From contig NZ_LXKA01000276.1 of NCBI RefSeq assembly GCF_001645125.1, positions 18,682-82,681 of the forward strand: a stretch of 64,000 nucleotides of DNA, in the 5' to 3' direction. The notes under the pieces are model-generated. The model was not told the origin of the DNA, ran no database searches, and saw only the letters and a list, made by a program, of their open reading frames with translations. Origin of the DNA: Paraburkholderia ginsengiterrae (GTDB taxonomy: Bacteria; Pseudomonadota; Gammaproteobacteria; Burkholderiales; Burkholderiaceae). This document shows positions 38,907 through 46,224 of this stretch, piece after piece (the stretch's first letter is position 1; each line of letters begins with the position of its first letter). Made by a program: the position numbers and the translations under genes.

Positions 38907-40094
38907 ATGAATTCACTGAAGCGCGCGCGTGCGCGCGCACTCGCCCTTTCGTGCCTGCCTCTCGCAGGCGCCCTGTTGCCGGCCGGCGCATCGGCGCAAA
39001 GCAGCGTGACGCTGTACGGCGTTGTCGATAATGCGTTCGCCTATTCCAGCAATCAAAAAGGTCATTCGAACTTCTACATGAGCCAGGGCAATCTGCAGGC
39101 GAGCAAATTCGGTCTGCTTGGCTCGGAAGACATTGGCGGTGGAACGAAGACGATCTTCCGGCTCGAAAGCGGCTTTAATTCGCTGACGGGTGCTCAAAGC
39201 AGCGCGGGCTACATGTTCAACCGGCAGGCGTATGTCGGACTCACCAACGACCGCTACGGCACGGTGACACTTGGCCGCCAGTACACGCCCTACTTCCAGA
39301 TGGTCGGCGCGCTTGGACCAACCGGCGTGCTCACGGGCGCGACCGGTGCGCATCCGGGCGACCTCGATGCGCTCGACACCACGCTGCGCCTGAATAATTC
39401 GGTTACCTATCTTTCGCCGACGATCGCAGGCCTGCAATTCAGCGCGCAGTACGGCCTGGGCGGCGTGCCAGGCAGCATCGCGAGCGGCAGTCAATTCAGC
39501 GCGGCGATTCGCTACGACTACCAGCCGTTTGCAGTGGCGGCCGGCTACGTGAAACTCAAGGACATTGCGACGAGCGCGGCGCTCGGCACCTTTGCGGTCA
39601 ATTCGCCCGTGAATAGCGGTTATGCGACCGCGCACAGCTCGCAACTTTTCGCCGCGGCGGCCCGCTATAACCTGCGGGATCTGATGGTCGGCATCAACTA
39701 TTCGAACGTGCAGTACACGCCGGGCTCCGGGTCGCTATTCACCAGCGAAGGTGTGTTCAACACGTACGGCGTAATTTCGACCTACCGGATCACACCGGCA
39801 GTGACGGTTGGCGCGGGCTATAGCTATACGCAGGCAAGCAAGGCGAACGGCATTACCGATCCGGCGCGCTATCATCAGATTTCGCTCGAACAGACCTACA
39901 ACCTGTCCACCCGCACCACGTTGTATGCGCTGGAGGCGTATCAGCATGCGCACGGCAAGACGCTGGTCGCCGCGGGCAGCACCGGGACGAGTATTACCGA
40001 TGCGGTGGCGGTGGTCGGCGATTCGCAGAACACGACGCCTTCATCCGGGCCTTCGCAGTTCGTCGGCATGGTGGGGCTGCGGCACGCATTCTGA
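38907..40094 (+). CDS. general bacterial porin, OmpC/Opc-like (Burkholderiales type)
   Basis: This is an outer-membrane trimeric porin of 395 residues. The signal peptide ends in GASAQ, and the mature part begins SSVTLYGVVDNAFAY, the classic beta-proteobacterial porin start. It has FGLLGSEDIGGGTKTIFRLESGFN, RQAYVGLTNDRYGTVTLGRQYTP and a C-terminal VGMVGLRHAF with the terminal Phe for BAM recognition. The ATG at 38907 is used, since the signal peptide begins there. It lies 63 bp after the GH31 gene on the same strand and probably serves its substrate. Confidence 0.94.
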   Translation: MNSLKRARARALALSCLPLAGALLPAGASAQSSVTLYGVVDNAFAYSSNQKGHSNFYMSQGNLQASKFGLLGSEDIGGGTKTIFRLESGFNSLTGAQSSAGYMFNRQAYVGLTNDRYGTVTLGRQYTPYFQMVGALGPTGVLTGATGAHPGDLDALDTTLRLNNSVTYLSPTIAGLQFSAQYGLGGVPGSIASGSQFSAAIRYDYQPFAVAAGYVKLKDIATSAALGTFAVNSPVNSGYATAHSSQLFAAAARYNLRDLMVGINYSNVQYTPGSGSLFTSEGVFNTYGVISTYRITPAVTVGAGYSYTQASKANGITDPARYHQISLEQTYNLSTRTTLYALEAYQHAHGKTLVAAGSTGTSITDAVAVVGDSQNTTPSSGPSQFVGMVGLRHAF

Positions 40095-40109
40095 TCGCGC
40101 GCGAAGCGC

Positions 40110-40610
40110 TCATCCTTGATCCGCAGGCGGCGTTCGATACTCGATTGCGCCGCCGGGCAAAAAATACAGGATGAGCGCTTTCCTGGTGACCGTTGGGAAA
40201 TGCTCGCTAAGCGGCGGAAACACGCACCAGCCCGCGCCATGTCCACAAAACTGCGCGCCTTCTTCGAGTGGAATGATCATGTTGATCTCTCCGTTCGTAT
40301 GGCAGTGGTACTGTCCCTTCACATCCCGCAACAGCCCGCTTTCGATGCTCATGCCGGCCGTCTCGGGCGAAGGTTCCGCGATGCGACCCCGCCGGTAATC
40401 CGCGCCTTCGATTTCCACATACGCCGCCCACCCTTCTTCGACCCCGATTTTCAGCAGGCTCACCATGCGCGCGTAGGATTGGGTACCGACTCCAAATTCG
40501 CGATTCAGATGCGACTCGAGCGTGCCGTCTAATGACCGCCCACGTATGCTGTCGCAGACTTCCCGCAACAGCCCCGACATCTCGTCCTTGTGAATTCCCG
40601 TGGGCAGCAT
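40110..40610 (-). CDS. DUF4863 / PnbB-like (4-hydroxylaminobenzoate lyase-like) protein
   Basis: The 166-residue soluble protein has a helical N-terminal half and a cupin-like C-terminal half with histidines in QYHCHTNGEINMIIPLEEG and FPPLSEHFPTV. This is the pattern I associate with DUF4863, which includes PnbB, the enzyme that turns 4-hydroxylaminobenzoate into protocatechuate in nitrobenzoate degraders. No nitroreductase or protocatechuate genes are nearby, so the activity is not implied. The ATG at 40610 has AAGGAG six bases upstream, and is preferred to the frame start at 40667. It converges with the porin gene. Confidence 0.6.
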   Translation of the reverse strand: MLPTGIHKDEMSGLLREVCDSIRGRSLDGTLESHLNREFGVGTQSYARMVSLLKIGVEEGWAAYVEIEGADYRRGRIAEPSPETAGMSIESGLLRDVKGQYHCHTNGEINMIIPLEEGAQFCGHGAGWCVFPPLSEHFPTVTRKALILYFLPGGAIEYRTPPADQG

Positions 40611-40868
40611 CAACGTCTCCTTACTGTTTGACTCCATACGCGGCTTTTGGCCGCTCCGCCGCCCCAAAGCCTGAGTTCGCGGATTCTGCCGCTAGCCGAA
40701 CGACCGTCAACCAGTCTAGAGGTGCAGGCGGGTGCTGAACAATCAAACATTCCGGCGCAGATATAAGCAATCGGAATACCGGAGACCCGCTGAAATTTTC
40801 TTCGCGGTTCCGGCAGAGCCGTTTCGGCAGCAGCCGGACCCGCGCGTGGCGAACGCGGAAGATTGCCC

Positions 40869-41711
40869 CTAGTGACGCGCAACCGGGATGAAGCCGTAAC
40901 GCGGAAGCACCTCCTGCGCCGCCGGACTCATCAGATACATCGCCAGCCGGTAAGCGGCATCGCGCGTCGCGGCGTTCTGCGGCGACTCGATCACGGTCAT
41001 TCCGTAATAGACGGGAAAATCCAGATCGGGCGGCAACTCGACGTGCGTCAGCGACGTGTCAGGCGTCGTTTCGTGGGAACTGCAGTAGCCGATAAACACA
41101 TCGACGTAGTGTGTCGCAAGAAAGTATTTCACCGGACTCTGGCCTGCCGGCACGGGCGGCGTGACGGCGCCGCCCACCAGTTGCTTCGCCTTCGCCTCCA
41201 GCGTTTGCGTGGCGCCGGGCCGGACGGTGCCGGCTTTTTCAAACAGCGCCCATGCGTAGTCGCCTCCGGGGTCTGCCTTCGGCGTCGACGTGCCGATCCC
41301 GATGGCCGGATCGAGCAGCTTGTCGAGCAGGTTGGCGCTGGTCAGCCCGACATCCGGACGCGCGTCCACGCACAGCCGGTTTCGCGCGAATACCACGACG
41401 GGCGCCGCTTTGCCTTCCGCTGCAAGGCGCTGCGGATGCGCCATGTTCGCGGAAACGAAAATGTCGGCTCTCGCCGAATGCTCGATCTTGTCGAGCAAGG
41501 TGCCGGCAGGCCCGGTCACGAGCTGAACCGGCTGGCCGGTCTCGCTGGTGTACTGGCGCGTGATGGCACCGAGCGCGCCGGTCGTGCTGCCGGCCGCGTA
41601 GACCGTGATAGTCGGCACGGCGGGCGCCTGCTGAGCCACGGCGAGACAGGCGCTCATGCCGATAGCGGAGGACAGCAGCCCCCGGAGCAGAAAGGAGGAC
41701 AGTTTTTTCAT
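40869..41711 (-). CDS. ModA-like periplasmic oxyanion-binding protein
   Basis: The 280-residue precursor has a signal peptide (LLSSAIGMSACLAVAQQ) and the ModA fold: ITVYAAGSTTGALGAITRQY, where a Ser/Thr binds the oxyanion, GPAGTLLDKIEHSARADIFVSAN, and GDYAWALFEKAG, aligning with the tyrosine region of ModA. The C-terminal lobe has YYGMTVIESPQNAATRDAAYRLAMYLMSPAAQEVL. This protein captures molybdate or a related oxyanion in the periplasm. Its ATG lies one base after the stop of the TonB-dependent receptor gene, so they are translationally coupled. No ModB or ModC gene is adjacent; it must share a permease encoded elsewhere. A GTG at 41738 is a weaker start. Confidence 0.83.
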   Translation of the reverse strand: MKKLSSFLLRGLLSSAIGMSACLAVAQQAPAVPTITVYAAGSTTGALGAITRQYTSETGQPVQLVTGPAGTLLDKIEHSARADIFVSANMAHPQRLAAEGKAAPVVVFARNRLCVDARPDVGLTSANLLDKLLDPAIGIGTSTPKADPGGDYAWALFEKAGTVRPGATQTLEAKAKQLVGGAVTPPVPAGQSPVKYFLATHYVDVFIGYCSSHETTPDTSLTHVELPPDLDFPVYYGMTVIESPQNAATRDAAYRLAMYLMSPAAQEVLPRYGFIPVARH

Positions 41712-41712
41712 A

Positions 41713-43842
41713 TCAGAGATCGACCTGGATGGATGCACGAACCGTTCGCGGCGCGCCGAGTGTGGCAGTGCCGCTATCGCTGCCGGTATAGCCGTTCTGG
41801 CCCGCCGGTGTGATGTTGGCCCAGTAGTGGCGGTTGGCTACGTTGTCGACGCCAACTCGCAGCGCCACAGCCTTGCCGGCGACTTTCGTCAGGTAGCGCG
41901 CGCCGAGGTTGAAGACCGTGTAACCGTCGGCGTAGTCGGTGTTCGAATAGTTGGCGGCGCGACGGCTCGCATAGTTCACGTCGACGTTAAAGCCGAGCCC
42001 GGCCACGGTCGGAATCGAGTAATCGATGAGCGCGTCGAACACGACGCGCGACAGGCCGAGAATCTGCGTTCCCTCGGTGGCGGCGACGCCGGTGTTATGC
42101 AACCGCGGATCCAGCAGCGCGAGCCCGGTGTAAATGTTGATATCACGCGTGACGGCCCCCGTCGCGGTCAGCTCGATCCCGCGATTCACCTGCTCACCCT
42201 GCTCCGCATAGACGTTGTTCGCGGTCACCATGGCATAGGGCCGCTCGATCCGGTAGAGCGCGGCACCCAGCGTCGCACGGCCGATATCGACCTTGTAGCC
42301 GAGTTCCCACTGCTTGCTGCGGTAAGGGGCGAGTTCATCGCCCGCGTTGACGGTGCCGGACGGTGCGATGTCGCCCTGCTGGAGACTGTCCGCGTAGGTG
42401 ACATAGGCGGTCATGTTCGCAAGCGGCTTGTACATCAGGCTGGCTGTCGGGCTGACGCCGTCGGCGCTGTACTTGCTCGTGACCGCCCCCGCCGAGTTGT
42501 AGTTCTCGGCATGGATCCAGCTCTGGCTCGCGGCCAGCAGCGTCGACCAGTGCTCGTTGAAACTGATCGTGTCGCCAACGCTGATCGCTTGCTGGAATGT
42601 ATTGACCGACCGATAGCGGTTCGAAAAATCCGGCAGCGGCGGCTCGCCAAAAAGCGTCGGATTACTAAGGTTTCCGGTACCGAGCGTGATCGCGCCGGTA
42701 TGGTATGGCGTGTAGCGGTTCCAGTAAAAACCGGTAGTCGACACGAACACGTCGTGGGTCAGGCCGGCGAGCGCGACGTGGCCGTTCAACGCGATCGTGT
42801 TGCTGATGATCTGGTCGAGACTGTAGGTCGTCGTCGCGGTCGTTTCCTTGTACGCGCCGCTGTTATTGGTGAGCGTGAGAGTCGGGACAGTCGACGCCCG
42901 GTCGTTCGTTTCGCGCTGCACGCCTGCGCTCAGGTGCCAGTCCTGATTGAAGTCGTGCTTGAGCGTCGCGCCCATCATGTTCGTGACGTTGTTGTCACCG
43001 GCCCATGACTGGCCGAACCCGACCGTTGCCGGATTCGGCGCGGCGGGAAGCAGCACGTTCTTCGCCAGCGCGAAGGTTCCGGGGTAGCCCGTGTCGAGGT
43101 AGTGGTACGTGCTGAAATTCGTTTCGAGCCGCGTGTCCGGCGTGAAACGGACATCGAAGGCGAGGCTCGCGAGGCGCCTGCGCAGACGGCTGTCCGAGAC
43201 ATAGCCCTCGCCATCCTGGTTGAGCAGATTGAGGCGATAGCCGAAGCGGTCGTCGTTGCCGAAGTGGCCGCCAAGGTCGAGATGCTCGGTCCACAGATCC
43301 TTCGACTCATAGCCCAGCGTGAATTCGCGCAGCGGTTCATCGGTCGGACGCTTGAGCACGTAGTTGAACGTGCCGGCCGGACTCGCCGGCCCGTAAAGGG
43401 CGCCGGCAAGTCCGTTCAGCACCTCGATGCGGTCGAACTGCTCGATCGGATAGTCGGTCGTCGCGGCGATGTTCATGCCGTCGATCCGCGTATTCTGGAC
43501 GACGCCCGCCTGCATGCCGCGCGTCTGGGGCCGGATATTCCAGCCCTGCACCGACGGAATGAAGGTGAATGCCTCCTGCACGCTGCGCAGTTGCTGGTTC
43601 TTTGCCAAGGACTCCGGAATGACGTTAATCGAATAAGGCGTATCGAGCAGCTTCTTTTCGCCGAGCGGCCCGACCACGGTCTGCTTGACCTGATACGACG
43701 GGTAAGTCACGGGCATGACGCCTGTGATGACAATCGGGGCAAGCTGAGCTTCGTTGTCCTGTGCATGAGCCGGGAGGGCCACGCCGATTCCTGTGTAGGC
43801 GAGTGCGAGCGTAGGTAATGTGTAGCGGGAACGTGGTGCCAT
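41713..43842 (-). CDS. TonB-dependent outer-membrane receptor
   Basis: The 709-residue precursor has a signal peptide ending ALPAHAQ, a TonB box (APIVITGV), a plug domain (ITGVMPV... to VLNGLAGALYGPASPAGTFNYVLKRPT) and a 22-strand barrel ending in RASIQVDL. The plug segment resembles siderophore receptors (FecA/FhuA class), but no N-terminal signalling domain is present, so it is not a sigma-factor transducer. The gene is directly upstream of a ModA-like gene, and a ModE-like operator lies 29-52 bp before its start. That context suggests a molybdate- or metal-chelate ligand instead of an iron siderophore, which remains an inference. Confidence 0.9.
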   Translation of the reverse strand: MAPRSRYTLPTLALAYTGIGVALPAHAQDNEAQLAPIVITGVMPVTYPSYQVKQTVVGPLGEKKLLDTPYSINVIPESLAKNQQLRSVQEAFTFIPSVQGWNIRPQTRGMQAGVVQNTRIDGMNIAATTDYPIEQFDRIEVLNGLAGALYGPASPAGTFNYVLKRPTDEPLREFTLGYESKDLWTEHLDLGGHFGNDDRFGYRLNLLNQDGEGYVSDSRLRRRLASLAFDVRFTPDTRLETNFSTYHYLDTGYPGTFALAKNVLLPAAPNPATVGFGQSWAGDNNVTNMMGATLKHDFNQDWHLSAGVQRETNDRASTVPTLTLTNNSGAYKETTATTTYSLDQIISNTIALNGHVALAGLTHDVFVSTTGFYWNRYTPYHTGAITLGTGNLSNPTLFGEPPLPDFSNRYRSVNTFQQAISVGDTISFNEHWSTLLAASQSWIHAENYNSAGAVTSKYSADGVSPTASLMYKPLANMTAYVTYADSLQQGDIAPSGTVNAGDELAPYRSKQWELGYKVDIGRATLGAALYRIERPYAMVTANNVYAEQGEQVNRGIELTATGAVTRDINIYTGLALLDPRLHNTGVAATEGTQILGLSRVVFDALIDYSIPTVAGLGFNVDVNYASRRAANYSNTDYADGYTVFNLGARYLTKVAGKAVALRVGVDNVANRHYWANITPAGQNGYTGSDSGTATLGAPRTVRASIQVDL

Positions 43843-43870
43843 TGAGTTTCTTCGTTACGGGGGGGTAGTT

Positions 43871-43894
43871 CGTTATATCTTTCGGAATATAACG
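43871..43894. promoter_or_regulatory. ModE-like operator upstream of the TonB receptor gene
   Basis: A perfect inverted repeat CGTTATAT-N8-ATATAACG spans 24 bp and ends 29 bp before the receptor start. The E. coli modA operator bound by ModE-molybdate has, as I recall, the same arms and spacing. The box lies just downstream of a perfect -35 (next entry), so a bound repressor would cover the -10 region. Confidence 0.7.
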
Positions 43895-43905
43895 TGGCAG
43901 GTGAC

Positions 43906-43911
43906 TGTCAA
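43906..43911 (-). promoter_or_regulatory. consensus -35 element for the TonB receptor operon
   Basis: TTGACA reads perfectly on the minus strand here. Possible -10 hexamers TATTCC (16-bp spacer) or TATATT (14-bp spacer) fall inside the ModE-like operator. The spacing is not ideal, so the exact -10 is uncertain. Confidence 0.55.
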
Positions 43912-44035
43912 CAAGGACGCTACGGGGTCTTGTTGCATCGATGCGTCGCGGATAAGGGAATACTGCTTATATCAGGAGAGCGATAGTGACCGTTCCGGCC
44001 GGCAAACCGATTCCGGCATTCGTCGGATTATATAA

Positions 44036-44254
44036 AGCAATCCTTATCGATCAGACGCGAAGGCATTTCACGCGGCCGGCGTCGCGGCGCCTTTCAGGCC
44101 GTACCTCACGACGATATGGGAGGTCTTCGGTGCGTTGCCGATGTTCTTTCCGGTTTTGATGGCGTTGCTCCCCTCGTCTTCGGATGCCGGTGGAATTGCA
44201 CTGATCAATTCCGCCGGCCAGATCGGGGAATGCCTGGCTGCGGTACAAATTTGA
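44036..44254 (+). pseudogene. remnant of an MFS (ACS-type) transporter C-terminal part
   Basis: The plus-strand frame stays open from 44036 to the TGA at 44252-44254. It ends with VFGALPMFFPVLMALL and SDAGGIALINSAGQIG, which resembles the conserved FWALP...AAAGIALINSIGNLGG segment of anion:cation symporter permeases. There is no start codon context, no upstream half, and the frame stops shortly after this segment. It looks like the decayed remains of a permease gene. The match is by eye only. Confidence 0.5.
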
Positions 44255-44270
44255 CGGTCGTTTTTCGGCC

Positions 44271-44316
44271 GCACAAAAAACAAAAACCCCGCAGAGCCTA
44301 GACTCTGCGGGGTTTT
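44271..44316 (-). terminator. terminator after tRNA-Ser
   Basis: A perfect 14-bp stem AAAACCCCGCAGAG / CTCTGCGGGGTTTT with a six-base loop is followed by an A/C-rich, T-rich-on-minus tract, just 3' of the tRNA. Confidence 0.9.
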
Positions 44317-44328
44317 CTCCACCACTTC

Positions 44329-44422
44329 TGGCGGAGACGGAGGGATTCGAACCCTCGATCCAGGTTTTGGCCCAGATGCTCCCTTAGCAGGGGAGTGCCT
44401 TCGACCTCTCGGCCACGTCTCC
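44329..44422 (-). tRNA. tRNA-Ser (GCU)
   Basis: This 94-nt tRNA has the long variable arm typical of Ser. The acceptor is GGAGACG, the anticodon stem-loop is CTCCC-CTGCTAA-GGGAG with anticodon GCT, the T-arm is GAGGGTTCGAATCCCTC, and CCA is encoded. Confidence 0.97.
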
Positions 44423-44464
44423 CAAACTTTCGGTTGCGCAGGGAGGCAGCGCAACGAAGCCAAG

Positions 44465-44493
44465 ATAATAGCGGGCGGAGCCGCGAAGGTCAA
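44465..44493 (-). promoter_or_regulatory. sigma70-type promoter for tRNA-Ser
   Basis: TTGACC (-35, 44488-44493, minus strand) and TATTAT (-10, 44465-44470) are separated by 17 bp, about 43 bases before the tRNA 5' end. Confidence 0.8.
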
Positions 44494-44557
44494 TGTCTGA
44501 CGAACACTTTTTATGCCAGTTTCGTCATTGACGACGCAAAATATTCACACCCGCCGC

Positions 44558-44591
44558 AAAAAACAAAACGGGGCGCTCTTGAGCGCCCCGT
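44558..44591 (-). terminator. terminator after lysC
   Basis: A perfect 11-bp stem ACGGGGCGCTC / GAGCGCCCCGT with a two-base centre is followed on the minus strand by a T-rich tract (TTTTGTTTTTT). Confidence 0.9.
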
Positions 44592-44613
44592 CTGCCAAGC
44601 CCGCTAAAACAGA

Positions 44614-45864
44614 TTACGCCTGATCCAGCTCGAACGCCTTATGCAGCGCGCGCACGGCGAGCTCCATGTATTTCTCGTCGATCAGCACGGAAATCTTGAT
44701 TTCGGAGGTCGAGATCATCTGAATGTTGATGCCCTCTTCCGACAGCGTGCGGAACATCGTGCTCGCGATACCAACGTGCGAGCGCATGCCGACGCCGACC
44801 ACCGACACTTTCGACACCTTAGGATCGCCTAGCACCTGCTCGGCTTGCACGTGGCCCTTCACCTGGCTCGTGAGGATGTCCATGGCGCGCTGATAGTCGC
44901 CGCGACCGACCGTGAACGTGAACGCGGTTTTGCCTTCCACGCTCTGGTTCTGGATGATCATGTCGACGTCGATATTCGCGTCCGCCACCGGGCCGAGAAT
45001 CTGGTACGCGATGCCCGGTTTGTCGGGCACACCCATCACGGCGATGCGAGCTTCGTCGCGCTGAAACGCGATGCCCGAGATGACTGCTTTTTCCATGGTC
45101 TCGTCTTCTTCAAAAGTAATCAGGGTGCCCGACTTCATTTCCGCGTCGAGCGGTATCAGCGGATCGGTCAGGCTCGACAGCACGCGCGTCTTCACCTGAT
45201 ATTTGCCGGCGAACTCCACCGAGCGGATCTGCAGCACCTTCGAACCCAGGCTTGCCATTTCCAGCATTTCTTCGAACGTCACGCAATCGAGCCGGCGCGC
45301 TTCTTCCACCACGCGCGGGTCGGTCGTGTAGACCCCGTCGACGTCCGTGTAAATCAGGCACTCATCGGCTTTCAGCGCGGCCGCCACAGCGACCGCCGAA
45401 GTGTCCGAACCGCCGCGGCCGAGCGTGGTGATGTTGCCGTCAGGATCGATACCCTGGAAGCCGGTGATCACCACCACTTTGCCCGCGTCGAGATCGCGCA
45501 GCACGCGCTCGCCGTCGATTTCGCTAATGCGCGCTTTCGTGAAGGCGCTATCGGTTTTGACCGGCACTTGCCAGCCGGCATAGCTGACCGCGTCGACGCC
45601 GGCTTCCTGCAGCGCGATAGCCAGCAGGCCCGAGCTGACCTGCTCGCCGGTGGCGGCGATCATGTCGAGTTCGCGCGGGCTCGGCTGACCCGTAATTTCT
45701 TTTGCGAGACCAAGCAAGCGGTTGGTTTCGCCGGACATCGCCGACGGCACGACGACCATCTTGTGGCCGGCCTTGTGCCATTTCGCGACGCGCTTGGCGA
45801 CGTTCTTGATGCGCTCGACCGAGCCCATCGAGGTGCCGCCGTATTTATGTACGATGAGTGCCAT
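44614..45864 (-). CDS. lysC: aspartate kinase
   Basis: Aspartokinase phosphorylates aspartate, the first step to lysine, methionine, threonine and diaminopimelate. The 416-residue protein has the N-terminal kinase domain (VHKYGGTSMGSVERIKN, TLGRGGSDTSAVAVAAAL) and two ACT domains from about residue 265 (GVPDKPGIAYQIL; VGVGMRSHVGIASTMFRTL) for feedback control. The ATG at 45864 is the family start; the longer frame runs into non-coding leader. It is the last gene of a same-strand block cysS-glycosylase-accA-tilS-lysC. Confidence 0.97.
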   Translation of the reverse strand: MALIVHKYGGTSMGSVERIKNVAKRVAKWHKAGHKMVVVPSAMSGETNRLLGLAKEITGQPSPRELDMIAATGEQVSSGLLAIALQEAGVDAVSYAGWQVPVKTDSAFTKARISEIDGERVLRDLDAGKVVVITGFQGIDPDGNITTLGRGGSDTSAVAVAAALKADECLIYTDVDGVYTTDPRVVEEARRLDCVTFEEMLEMASLGSKVLQIRSVEFAGKYQVKTRVLSSLTDPLIPLDAEMKSGTLITFEEDETMEKAVISGIAFQRDEARIAVMGVPDKPGIAYQILGPVADANIDVDMIIQNQSVEGKTAFTFTVGRGDYQRAMDILTSQVKGHVQAEQVLGDPKVSKVSVVGVGMRSHVGIASTMFRTLSEEGINIQMISTSEIKISVLIDEKYMELAVRALHKAFELDQA

Positions 45865-46224
45865 TGTCGTTCTGAACTGGAGGAGAAACCGCGCTGGCGC
45901 GCTGGAGACGACCGCACAAAGCACAGGCGCGCAACGTCTCGTGAACGGCGACAAAATGTGTGGCGGCGTAAATGCAGCACGCGTACAGCACGCGCGGATT
46001 TGCCCGGGAATGGTCGCTAATGGCTTACCGGATACGACGGATCACGATCGGAAACTCACGATAGCGACAAAAGCGACGGCGAAATCGGGTCGGGCAAACA
46101 AGTTACCCTACCTGATCGAGCGCAAAAAGACAAGCCGGAACGGCTGCCGACGCCTGTTCCATATGGTTTTGCGCCCTATTTCCCCGCTTCAGCGGCTGGA
46201 TGAGCCGGGTGTCCGACCGGCCGG
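45865..46224. other. intergenic region between tilS and lysC
   Basis: This 360-base gap holds no supported gene. Its length suggests that lysC has its own promoter, but I find no convincing -35/-10 pair; GGAGGAGA just before the lysC start serves as ribosome binding site. Confidence 0.4.

Noticed and set aside
43871-43894. Interpretation of the receptor operator as a Fur box
   Set aside because: Fur boxes are built from GATAAT-type hexamers; this dyad has CGTTATAT arms and fits ModE far better, although the receptor resembles siderophore receptors.
44068-44493. Minus-strand 141-codon frame across tRNA-Ser
   Set aside because: It runs through the tRNA gene and its terminator, so it cannot be a real protein; the plus-strand transporter remnant explains part of it.
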